A stretch of DNA of 64,000 nt from Nitrospira defluvii (GTDB lineage Bacteria > Nitrospirota > Nitrospiria > Nitrospirales > Nitrospiraceae): the NCBI GenBank assembly GCA_000196815.1, contig FP929003.1, positions 434,001 to 498,000 of the forward strand, read 5' to 3'. Shown piece after piece: positions 34,845-42,206 of the stretch. The notes under the pieces are model-generated. The model was not told the origin of the DNA. It searched no databases and saw nothing but the letters and a program-made list of their open reading frames with translations. The position numbers and the translations under genes are program-made. Numbering within the stretch: position 1 is the stretch's first letter; every line of letters begins with the position of its first letter.

Positions 34845-35506
34845 TCCATCACTCGATTGAGATGCGCCTTGTCTGCGGTAGTGACGCGGTAGCCCTGGTC
34901 GTACAGTTTGCCCATGCCGGTCATGAGCGCTTCCATGCCCCGGGCTTCGTGCAGGGAGTCGAAGCTCGAGGTGAGGGAACGCAGATGAGCATCCGTTCCG
35001 AGCGACGGCTCAGAGGCCAGGTTCAGCGCTGTGAGCATGTCGTGGAGTTCGCGGGCGCTGTAGGTCGAATTATCGTCGCCGTCGCCCACCAGGGCGAATT
35101 CGTAAAAGGTCAGGCTGAGAGAGAGAAATGCCTGGGTGCGTTGGAAGTCGGTGCGCACGGCGTCGATCCCGCCCGGGTAGCGCATGCGGCAGTCGGAGCC
35201 GTCCTGTTCTGAAGAATCAGCGACGATCCACGGTGACGTTGTCTGTCGGCTCCAGGCAATGTTCTGCACGGCAGGCGGGGCCGGTTTGTGACGCTGCTGT
35301 TTGTAGAACCAGGTCATGCACTGACTGGCCACGGCAAAGGCCTGCTTGTCGGTATCAGCCTGGCGCTGGATGTGCTGGGTGAACTGGGCGAAGATGTCGA
35401 GGCCGTTCAAGCGGGTTGCGGCCAGGGATGATGGCGCGAAGCCGGTCGTCATCGCGCAGCACAGCATCCAGACGGCGCAGGAGATATGACTCAATCTGAT
35501 CGACAT
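34841..35506 (-). CDS. Secreted protein of unknown function
   Basis: 221 residues with an N-terminal signal peptide (about 1-30, ending near SSLAATRL). The mature part contains QAFAVASQCMTWFYKQQRH, a pattern of charged helices, and the motif GDGDDNSTYSARELHDMLTAL, which resembles a short calcium-binding loop (DGDDN). I cannot place the family. It is translationally coupled to the metallophosphoesterase gene, which suggests a shared function at the cell envelope. Confidence 0.7.
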   Translation of the reverse strand: MSIRLSHISCAVWMLCCAMTTGFAPSSLAATRLNGLDIFAQFTQHIQRQADTDKQAFAVASQCMTWFYKQQRHKPAPPAVQNIAWSRQTTSPWIVADSSEQDGSDCRMRYPGGIDAVRTDFQRTQAFLSLSLTFYEFALVGDGDDNSTYSARELHDMLTALNLASEPSLGTDAHLRSLTSSFDSLHEARGMEALMTGMGKLYDQGYRVTTADKAHLNRVME

Positions 35507-35626
35507 CGGAATCGTCTACAGATAATTGCAGGAGTTGTGGACGGCCTTGTTCGAGTATAACACGGGTCGTCCCTGTGCCTACCCAAATGACCGCAATTGT
35601 GCCCGACGAAGCACAGAAGGAAACCT

Positions 35627-36679
35627 ATGCCGCCTCCGTCCTGGCTCGATGATACGGTGCCCTATTTGACCGCCTCGGTTCCCGCCCTCGGCGGCCGGAT
35701 CCGCAGTACCCCGGATGATTTTTGTGTGGAGGAGCGCCCCCTCTATCTGCCTTGCGGGGAGGGTGAGCATCTGTATATCCGGGTGAAAAAGCGTGGGCTC
35801 TCCACGCCCGACCTCGTCTTGCGGCTCGCTTCGCAGCTCCACGTCAAAGCCCAAACTGTCGGGGTGGCCGGGTTGAAGGATGCGCAAGCCGTGACGACGC
35901 AGATGCTGTCGTTGCAGGGGGTGAAGGCCGAAACCGTCGCGGCATTATCTACCGACGACCGGTTGCTGACGCTGGAAATCCTGGGGCGTCACCGCAACCG
36001 GCTTCGTAAGGGACATCATGCGGGTAATCAGTTTCGCTTGGTGATCCGGGATGTGCGGGAGCGCAGCGAAGACGACCTGCAACGGTTGTTTGATGAATTG
36101 GTGCGGCGGGGCGTCCCCAACTATTTCGGTCCGCAACGGCAAGGGCGATCGGGGACGAACTTCCAATTGGGTGCCGAGTTGCTGCAGGACGAAGCCCGTC
36201 GGAACAAGATGCCTCGCAATAAACGCATCTGGTTCATGAACGCCTATCAGTCCCATGTGTTTAACCGCATCGTCGCCAAACGGATCGAGACGATCGATCG
36301 GGTATTTCCGGGCGACTGGGCCATGAAATCCGACAACGGGGCCTGTTTTCCCGTGGAGCAGCAGGAAGTCGAGCAGCCGCGTGCCGACCGGTTTGAAATC
36401 AGTCCGACCGGGCCGCTCTTCGGCTCCCGTGCACCCTGGGCGACGGGAGTCCCGGGTGACATTGAACGGGAGGTGGTGGCAGAGTTGGGCACTACGCCGG
36501 AACTCCTGTCGAAGGCCGGCGCCGAATGTGGATTTCGCGGCGAACGGCGAGCCCTGCGGGTTCGTCTCAACGACCTGTCCTGGTCGCTGGAGGGCACTGT
36601 GTTGACCCTATCCTTTTGGCTTCCTCCGGGGTCCTACGCCACGAGCGTCTTGCGGGAAGTGGTGAAGAAAAGCGACTAG
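35627..36679 (+). CDS. truD: tRNA pseudouridine synthase D
   Basis: 350 residues. TruD modifies U13 of certain tRNAs. The N-terminal RSTPDDFCVEERPLYLPCGEGEHLYIRVKKRG is characteristic, and the catalytic aspartate lies in VGVAGLKDAQAVTTQ. NYFGPQRQGR and WFMNAYQSHVFNRIVAKR complete the TruD signature. AAGGAAA precedes the ATG at 35627 (MPPPSWLDD); the start at 35597 would add ten residues without support. Confidence 0.95.
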   Translation: MPPPSWLDDTVPYLTASVPALGGRIRSTPDDFCVEERPLYLPCGEGEHLYIRVKKRGLSTPDLVLRLASQLHVKAQTVGVAGLKDAQAVTTQMLSLQGVKAETVAALSTDDRLLTLEILGRHRNRLRKGHHAGNQFRLVIRDVRERSEDDLQRLFDELVRRGVPNYFGPQRQGRSGTNFQLGAELLQDEARRNKMPRNKRIWFMNAYQSHVFNRIVAKRIETIDRVFPGDWAMKSDNGACFPVEQQEVEQPRADRFEISPTGPLFGSRAPWATGVPGDIEREVVAELGTTPELLSKAGAECGFRGERRALRVRLNDLSWSLEGTVLTLSFWLPPGSYATSVLREVVKKSD

Positions 36680-36786
36680 CGCAGGTGCGGCACTCCGTTC
36701 GGGAGATGGTAGAATCTACAGAGTAAGGCATCCTCTCTCCGGACGCGTTCCGATCCGGCGTCGCCACGAGTCATGAGGGGTCGATC

Positions 36787-38031
36787 ATGACCGCAGTACA
36801 GGAAACCGTGTTTCTGCAGGGCCACATTATCGATTCGTTGATCCTGGCCAAAGTCCTGGATACGATTCTGATGATGGGCGGCACCTTCGATCTGCAGGAC
36901 GTCAAGATCGGTGCGACCAGGGATGCTCCCTCTCAGGCGCGGATTGTCGTGCGAGCGTCGTCAGGCCGTCTGTTGGCCGAAATTCTACGGGCTATCCAAC
37001 CGCACGGCGCCGCGGTCGAGCGCGAAGCGGATTGTCGTTTCGAGCCGGCACTGGCCGCGGGAGTGTTTCCCGAACAGTTCTATGCGACGACCCATCTGCC
37101 GACCCAGATTCGTCTCGACGGCGAGTGGGTGGACGTAGAAGGAATGGAGATGGATCTCGGCATCTGTGTCGACCCGGCCAAGGCTCGCGCCAGGACTATT
37201 CCTATGGGCACGGTCGCCGTTGGTGACCTCATTGTCACCGGGCGCGAGGGCATCAGGGTCACGCCCCTCGCCCGGCCCGCTGAGCGCGATGTGTTCGGCT
37301 TTATGGAGTCGCTGGTCTCATCGGAGCGGCCCCATCACCCCATCATCGCCGATATTGCGCAGCGCATTCAGAAGCTGCGCGAATGGCATCGCGAAGGTCG
37401 TCCCGGGGCCAAGGTACTCCTTGCGGGTGGCCCGGCGATCGTGCATGCCGGGGGTCGGGAGGCCCTGACCTGGTTGATCGAGTCCGGGTACGTTCACGTC
37501 TTGTTCTGCGGCAATGCCTTGGCCGCGCACGACATGGAGGCTGCGCTCTATGGCACGTCGCTCGGGTATGGGCTGACGGCCGGCCGTTCCGTGCCGCACG
37601 GGCATGAGCATCACCTGCGCACCATCAATCGCATTCGTGCCATCGGCAGCATCGAGCAGGCTGTGCGATCGGGAGTCATCACCGGGGGAATCATGGCCGC
37701 CTGCGTGCAATGCGATGTGAAGCTGGTGATGGCGGGCACCATTCGCGACGACGGCCCGTTGCCCGGTGTGCTGACGGACTCCATGGCCGCGCAGCAGGCC
37801 ATGCGGGCGGCCATTCCCGGGGTTGGACTCGCCCTGTTGGTTGCGTCCACGCTGCATGCGATTGCGACCGGCAATTTGTTGCCGGCTACGGTGCCCACGG
37901 TCTGCGTCGATGTGAATCCGGCGGTGCCGACCAAATTGGCCGACCGTGGCAGTTTCCAAGCCGTCGGTCTCGTCATGGATGCCGCCTCCTTTCTGACAGA
38001 GCTCGCGCGTGAGCTCGGGTGGCGTCCATGA
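36787..38031 (+). CDS. LOR/SDH-family ornithine cyclodeaminase (TIGR00300 type)
   Basis: 414 residues. MTAVQETVFLQGHIIDSLILAKVLDTILMMGGTFDLQDVKIG is the N-terminal LOR/SDH domain, and the C-terminal half carries a Rossmann-like region (AKVLLAGGPAIVHAGG, VHVLFCGNALAAHDMEAALYGTS), HGHEHHLRTINRIRAIGS, CVQCDVKLVMAGTIRDDGPLPGV and CVDVNPAVPTKLADRG. Members include archaeal ornithine cyclodeaminases and the C-terminal half of cyanobacterial ArgZ/AgrE, which converts ornithine to proline and ammonia with NAD. It is followed by, and overlaps (ATGA at 38028-38031), an arginine dihydrolase-like gene, which strongly supports the proline-forming role. The start has GAGGGG upstream. Confidence 0.85.
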   Translation: MTAVQETVFLQGHIIDSLILAKVLDTILMMGGTFDLQDVKIGATRDAPSQARIVVRASSGRLLAEILRAIQPHGAAVEREADCRFEPALAAGVFPEQFYATTHLPTQIRLDGEWVDVEGMEMDLGICVDPAKARARTIPMGTVAVGDLIVTGREGIRVTPLARPAERDVFGFMESLVSSERPHHPIIADIAQRIQKLREWHREGRPGAKVLLAGGPAIVHAGGREALTWLIESGYVHVLFCGNALAAHDMEAALYGTSLGYGLTAGRSVPHGHEHHLRTINRIRAIGSIEQAVRSGVITGGIMAACVQCDVKLVMAGTIRDDGPLPGVLTDSMAAQQAMRAAIPGVGLALLVASTLHAIATGNLLPATVPTVCVDVNPAVPTKLADRGSFQAVGLVMDAASFLTELARELGWRP

Positions 38032-38828
38032 GCCGTCTCCTCGTGTGTCCTCCCGATTATTTTCAGATCGATTACGAGATCAATCCCTGGATGCGGCGGG
38101 ACAATGGCGTGGATCCGTCGCGTGCGGTCCGGCAATGGCAGACGCTGATGACCGTGCTGGAGCAGGAGGTCGGTGTCGGGGTGGAGCGGATGCAGCCTGT
38201 TCAGGGACTGCCCGATCTGGTGTTTACGGCCAATGCGGGCGTGGTCGTCGGTCGTCGCGCGTTGGTCAGCCGCTTCCGTTACCCGGAACGGCAACGGGAG
38301 GAAGTGCACTTTGCGCGATGGTTCCGTGAGCGGGGATATGAAGTGTTGACGCTTGAGCCCTCCCTGCATTTTGAAGGTGCCGGCGATCTGCTTGGATTTC
38401 CGGATACCTGGTTCGGCGGCTATCGTCAGCGGTCGAACATCCGGGCGTTTCCGAAGTTAAGCGAGATTTTTCAACGAGAAATTATTCCGCTCGAACTGGT
38501 CGACAGCCGCTTTTATCACCTAGACACCTGCTTTTGTCCGCTCAGCGGTGGAGATCTGCTCTACTTGCCCTCGGCATTCGATTCGTACGGCCGGGCCGCG
38601 ATTGCGGAACGAGTGTCGGACGATCGTCGCCTCGCCGTGCCCGAAGAAGAAGCGCTCCGATTTGCCTGCAATGCGGTCTGTGTGGGCAAACAGGTCGTGA
38701 TGCCCGCCGGTTGCCCGCGCACCACGAGGCTCCTGGAAGATCGAGGCTATCGCACCCATCCCGTCCATCTGGATGAATTCATGAAGTCGGGCGGCGCAGC
38801 CAAATGCCTGACTCTCGCCCTGGACTAG
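38028..38828 (+). CDS. Arginine dihydrolase-like enzyme (ArgZ N-domain type, guanidino-modifying fold)
   Basis: 266 residues. Pentein/amidinotransferase fold with MSRLLVCPPDYFQIDYEINPWM at the N-terminus, then Asn69 in LVFTANAG, Glu116 in HFEGAGDLL, His164 in RFYHLDTCFCPL and the nucleophile Cys260 in GGAAKCLTL. The Asn/Glu/His/Cys layout and the NPWM motif match arginine dihydrolase of cyanobacteria (ArgZ/AgrE), which turns arginine into ornithine, CO2 and two ammonia, rather than arginine deiminase. It is a separate protein here, translationally coupled to the LOR/SDH ornithine cyclodeaminase gene. An in-frame ATG at 38019 is less likely than 38028, which overlaps the previous stop. Its own TAG stop lies in the CTAG end of the following repeat element. 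Confidence 0.85.
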   Translation: MSRLLVCPPDYFQIDYEINPWMRRDNGVDPSRAVRQWQTLMTVLEQEVGVGVERMQPVQGLPDLVFTANAGVVVGRRALVSRFRYPERQREEVHFARWFRERGYEVLTLEPSLHFEGAGDLLGFPDTWFGGYRQRSNIRAFPKLSEIFQREIIPLELVDSRFYHLDTCFCPLSGGDLLYLPSAFDSYGRAAIAERVSDDRRLAVPEEEALRFACNAVCVGKQVVMPAGCPRTTRLLEDRGYRTHPVHLDEFMKSGGAAKCLTLALD

Positions 38829-39004
38829 TCCGGATTATTCATGAATCCCTGCTCGCTCGGCCGATCCTCCCGCCCGGCGAGGCTGTTCTCGTTCGCCCTC
38901 CTCGACGGACTGTCAGTATGCCTGTGTCGGCCTCACTTGCGAGCAGCCTCGGCAGGCTTCTGTCTCGAAGGCCTCGCGACGGCATTCATGAATATTCCTG
39001 GCCA
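38825..39004. repeat. 180-bp inverted-repeat element, family 1, copy 2
   Basis: Same architecture as 21744-21924: starts CTAGTCCGGATTATTCATGA, shares long identical blocks such as CCCGGCGAGGCTGTTCTCGT and CCTCGCGACGGCATTCAT, and ends ATGAATATTCCTGGCCAGG, a more decayed right terminus lacking CTAG. It begins at the stop codon of the arginine dihydrolase-like gene, in the same orientation as copy 1. Non-coding. Confidence 0.85.
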
Positions 39005-39096
39005 GGCCGTCTCGTCGACCGCTATTGATGAAGGGCAGTAGTGATCGGAAGAAGATCCCGTTCGCGATTAACCCGTACCCTTCGACGACGGATCGG

Positions 39097-39456
39097 TTAC
39101 CGTTTCTCGCGAAAGAGAAACGACAAGTACAGGCCTGCGATGGCGGTCGTGGTGAGCTCAATTGTGAGCAACAGCCGACTGACGATGGCATCCGGCTGCG
39201 GCGGGGAGAGAATGAAATGAAATCCGAGAAAGGCAGCCGGTTGCGAGGGCGGTGTTTCCCATGGGGGCATCACGAGAGAGACGATCAGGACCGTGACCAT
39301 GCCATAAAGAATGTTCAGATTCAGTTGTTCTCGGGCGGAGTCGGGAGTGGGTGACGTGCTGGGTCGGTCGGCGCTGTCCGCAACACTTGCACCGCACTGG
39401 GTGCAGTAGCGGTTGATTTCCGGCAAGGCACGTCCGCAGGCAGGACAGGGTTTCAT
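39097..39456 (-). CDS. Small zinc-ribbon membrane protein
   Basis: 119 residues. MKPCPACGRALPEINRYCTQCGASV is a double-knuckle zinc ribbon, followed by a short polar linker and two membrane helices (about 50-66 and 95-112). Proteins with this zinc_ribbon_2 plus membrane layout are common and uncharacterised. The start is the first ATG and matches the ribbon. It is divergent from the gpsA region, with the strong gpsA promoter between them. Confidence 0.75.
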   Translation of the reverse strand: MKPCPACGRALPEINRYCTQCGASVADSADRPSTSPTPDSAREQLNLNILYGMVTVLIVSLVMPPWETPPSQPAAFLGFHFILSPPQPDAIVSRLLLTIELTTTAIAGLYLSFLFREKR

Positions 39457-39534
39457 GACAGTCGATCCGGGTGGAGCCTGCAGCCTAACGCGACGGCGGT
39501 AGAATTTCCAGTGGCGAGAGAGGGGATCGTTTCG

Positions 39535-39564
39535 TTGACAGCTTTCAAAGCCCCTTCCTATAAT
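39535..39564 (+). promoter_or_regulatory. Strong consensus promoter of the gpsA-larB operon
   Basis: TTGACA (39535-39540), an 18-base spacer and TATAAT (39559-39564), both perfect. Transcription should begin around 39571-39573, at the ATG of the short leader ORF. Confidence 0.72.
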
Positions 39565-39572
39565 CCGCGTCC

Positions 39573-39638
39573 ATGAAGTCCGCGTACTACAGTCCGACTG
39601 CCGGCGCGCTCGACCTGGTCACGGGGGTGGGGCAGTGA
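39573..39638 (+). CDS. 21-codon leader ORF upstream of gpsA (candidate leaderless)
   Basis: ATG AAG TCC at 39573, a 21-residue peptide (MKSAYYSPTAGALDLVT and four more) ending at TGA 39636-39638, whose last base is the A of the gpsA ATG (TGATG). The ATG begins 8 bases after the perfect TATAAT, so the peptide would be read from the very end of the mRNA and could couple to gpsA. It may be a real leader peptide or just an open 5' untranslated stretch; there is no run of one amino acid or attenuator hairpin that I can see. Confidence 0.35.
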   Translation: MKSAYYSPTAGALDLVTGVGQ

Positions 39639-40663
39639 TGGAGCAGCCGGCCATCAAGCATGTGGCAGTCATCGGCGCCGGGGCCTGGGGGACGGCGTTG
39701 GCCCGGCATCTGGCTGAAAAACAGATTCCTGTCTGCCTCTGGGCTCATGAACCGGAGGTTGTCCGGGCGATCCAGCTCGGGCGCGAAAATACAGTGTACC
39801 TTCCGGACGTGCTGCTTCCGCCGACCCTCTCGGTAACGAATGTCTTAGCCGACGCCATCGCGGGCGCTGATTGCCTGATTTTTGCGGTCCCCTCGCATGT
39901 GGCGAGAGCGGTGCTGAGCCGGATTGCCGTCTTGCTGCCGCAGCCCATTCCGCTGGTCAGTGCGACCAAGGGGATCGAAGAAGAGACGCTTGCGCTCGTG
40001 ACGCAGGTCATGCAAGCGGTGCTGCCTGCGCATATGCAGGGTTCATTGTTGGTCCTGTCAGGACCGAGTTTTGCCAGTGAGGTCAGTCGAGGGAAACCGA
40101 CGGCGCTCTGTCTTGCCGGGCAGGATGCCGGTGTCGTCAAGGCGATTCAGGCGTTGTTCATGACGCCGAACTTTCGTGTCTATGCGGACGATGACTTGAT
40201 CGGCGTGCAACTCGGCGGTGCCCTGAAAAACGTGATGGCCCTGGCTGCCGGTGTCGTCGATGGGCTCGAACTCGGGCATAACGCCCGCGCGGCGCTCATC
40301 ACCCGCGGCCTGGCCGAAATGATCCGACTGGGTGTCGCGATGGGCGCCGATCCGCGGACGTTCTATGGTCTCTCAGGGGTCGGAGATCTCATTCTGACCT
40401 GCACCGGGCCCTTGAGCCGCAATCATTCGGTCGGGGTGCGGTTGGGAAAAGGCGAACGTTTGGAGGGGATTCTCGCGAGCATGCAGGCGGTGGCGGAAGG
40501 CGTGCGCACGGCGAAGGCGGCGCTGGATCTCGCCCTGCGCTGTGGTGTGGACATGCCGATCGTGCAGGAAGTCAATGCCGTGCTCTTTGCCGACAAGGCC
40601 TGTCGTCAGGCGGTCGGTGATCTCATGGAGCGCGAAGCCAAGGGGGAGAAGAGCCCGTCATGA
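39638..40663 (+). CDS. gpsA: Glycerol-3-phosphate dehydrogenase [NAD(P)+]
   Basis: 341 residues. Makes sn-glycerol 3-phosphate from dihydroxyacetone phosphate for phospholipid synthesis. The N-terminal Rossmann motif is VIGAGAWGTALA, then AVPSHVARAVLS, SATKGIEEETL, LSGPSFASEVSRGKPTA and the catalytic lysine in QLGGALKNVMALAAGVVDGLELG; GLSGVGDLILTCTGPLSRN follows. A GTG at 39635 is in frame, but the ATG at 39638 begins MEQPAIKHVAVIGAG and overlaps the leader stop. Its own stop overlaps the larB start (ATGA at 40660). Confidence 0.96.
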   Translation: MEQPAIKHVAVIGAGAWGTALARHLAEKQIPVCLWAHEPEVVRAIQLGRENTVYLPDVLLPPTLSVTNVLADAIAGADCLIFAVPSHVARAVLSRIAVLLPQPIPLVSATKGIEEETLALVTQVMQAVLPAHMQGSLLVLSGPSFASEVSRGKPTALCLAGQDAGVVKAIQALFMTPNFRVYADDDLIGVQLGGALKNVMALAAGVVDGLELGHNARAALITRGLAEMIRLGVAMGADPRTFYGLSGVGDLILTCTGPLSRNHSVGVRLGKGERLEGILASMQAVAEGVRTAKAALDLALRCGVDMPIVQEVNAVLFADKACRQAVGDLMEREAKGEKSPS

Positions 40664-41412
40664 ATCAGGACCAGCTGCAGGCGTTGCTCACGAAGGTTCA
40701 GCAGGGCGCTCTTGCGGTGCCGGACGCGCTTCACCAGCTACGAACTCTGCCCTATGAAAATTTAGGATTTGCCTCGCTCGATCACCATCGCGCGCTGCGC
40801 CAGGGGTTTCCGGAAGTCATTTTTTGTGAAGGCAAGACGGTATTGCAAGTGGTGGCCATCGCGAAGACGCTCTTGCGGAAGAACAACGCGTTGCTGGCGA
40901 CGCGGGTGGAACCCCCGGTTGCACGAGCGCTCCTGCGCGTGAGCAAACGGGCGGTCTACCATGAAGCGGCGCGGGTCGTCGCCATTGCGCCGCCCAAGTT
41001 GGTGCGCCGGGGGGCCGTGTTGATCGTCACCGCCGGCACCGCCGATATTCCCGTGGCGGAAGAAGCGCGGGTGACGGCCGATATCATGGGGAGCAAGACC
41101 GACACGTTGTACGATGTGGGAGTGGCCGGCTTGCATCGTCTGCTGGGGCAGCAGGAGCGCTTGCACGATGCCCGGGCGCTCGTCGTGGTGGCCGGCATGG
41201 ACGGCGTGCTTCCAAGCGTTGTCGGCGGACTGGTTCGTCAACCGGTGATTGCGGTGCCGACGAGCCGGGGCTATGGCGCGCACTTCGGCGGGTTGGCCGC
41301 ATTGTTGACCATGTTGAATTCCTGCGCGGCCGGAGTCGGGGTCATGAACATCGACAACGGTTTCGGAGCCGGCTGCCTCGCGCATCGAATCAATATGGTG
41401 GGGGAAGCGTAG
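40660..41412 (+). CDS. larB: Nickel-pincer cofactor synthesis protein LarB
   Basis: 250 residues. LarB carboxylates nicotinic acid adenine dinucleotide and cleaves its phosphoanhydride, the first step of the nickel-pincer nucleotide cofactor. LPYENLGFASLDHHRALRQGFPEVIFCEGKT, VIVTAGTADIPVAEEA, VVVAGMDGVLPSVVGGLVRQPVIAVPTSRGYGA and MLNSCAAGVGVMNIDNGFGAG are the LarB/PurE-like family blocks. It is coupled to gpsA by an ATGA overlap. larC lies about 0.8 kb downstream, after one minus-strand gene. Confidence 0.93.
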   Translation: MNQDQLQALLTKVQQGALAVPDALHQLRTLPYENLGFASLDHHRALRQGFPEVIFCEGKTVLQVVAIAKTLLRKNNALLATRVEPPVARALLRVSKRAVYHEAARVVAIAPPKLVRRGAVLIVTAGTADIPVAEEARVTADIMGSKTDTLYDVGVAGLHRLLGQQERLHDARALVVVAGMDGVLPSVVGGLVRQPVIAVPTSRGYGAHFGGLAALLTMLNSCAAGVGVMNIDNGFGAGCLAHRINMVGEA

Positions 41413-41464
41413 CGAAGTGCGCTGACCGGCGGAGTGGGCCGGCCGGCGTGCTGTGTTCGATGGC

Positions 41465-42037
41465 TCAGTTCTTCACGACAAACTTGCCGCGTTTGGGCCA
41501 CGACAACATCTGCGTGCGTTGACCCTTCTCGCCGTTGCTCAGCAATTTAACCCGCACTTCATATTCATAGGACCCGACCGGCACCTGCTGCTTGTTGTGG
41601 TCCAGCCCGTCCCACTCCAGATCCACCTGCACATGTTTCTGTGGTGTATCTCCGGCGGCACTGGTCGCTGTCTGCGCATGTTCATTCACCGGCTGCCGGA
41701 TCGAGAGGAAGCGGAGCGAGGTCATGGAGGAGGAGGTGACCAGGGCGGACACCTCCAGCATCAATTGTTCATCGACTTCCTTGGGCAGTTGCACGGTCGC
41801 GATGAAATGAAAGGGCCCGTCCTGCGGGCGGTAGGGCATCGGCGCGGCATGCAGCGAGAGAATTTTCAGGTCCGGCTCGGGGCGCGGGACGCTGCTTTTA
41901 CCCTTGGTTTTGGCGGACGCATCCAGGGGCTGTCCTCCCAGCAGAAGGGCCGCACCGAAGAGCAGCAGAAGGCCGAGTCGTACGGCACCCAATGTGCGAA
42001 AGGCAATCGTAGAGCAAAATGGTGTGGCAGTGGTCAT
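41465..42037 (-). CDS. Exported protein of unknown function
   Basis: 190 residues from the ATG at 42037 (MTTATPFCS), with a hydrophobic signal segment LGLLLLFGAALLLGG near residue 25. The mature part is beta-rich: FHFIATVQLPKEVDEQLMLEVSALV and VDLEWDGLDHNKQQVPVGSYEYEVRVKLL, the FlgD-Ig-like or CHU-C-like pattern of extracytoplasmic Ig domains. A longer frame begins at 42103. It sits between larB and larC on the opposite strand and therefore splits that gene set. Function unknown. Confidence 0.68.
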   Translation of the reverse strand: MTTATPFCSTIAFRTLGAVRLGLLLLFGAALLLGGQPLDASAKTKGKSSVPRPEPDLKILSLHAAPMPYRPQDGPFHFIATVQLPKEVDEQLMLEVSALVTSSSMTSLRFLSIRQPVNEHAQTATSAAGDTPQKHVQVDLEWDGLDHNKQQVPVGSYEYEVRVKLLSNGEKGQRTQMLSWPKRGKFVVKN

Positions 42038-42138
42038 GGTGTTGAAGTCGCAGGGTGTGGGCCGGTGGTCCGATGGAATGCGTCTCTTGATTGGGGATAA
42101 CACAGCATCGAAGGGCTGTCAATGAACGAGCGGAATGA

Positions 42139-42167
42139 TTGCTGTCTGGATGCGGCTCCGGTAAGAT
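42139..42167 (+). promoter_or_regulatory. Candidate promoter for larC
   Basis: TTGCTG (42139-42144), a 17-base spacer and TAAGAT (42162-42167), 39 bases before the GTG start. This would let larC be transcribed separately from larB, as expected given the opposite-strand gene between them. Confidence 0.35.
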
Positions 42168-42206
42168 GCCGCTCGCTCGCAGTGGATGATGAATCGTAGG
42201 AGTGAC

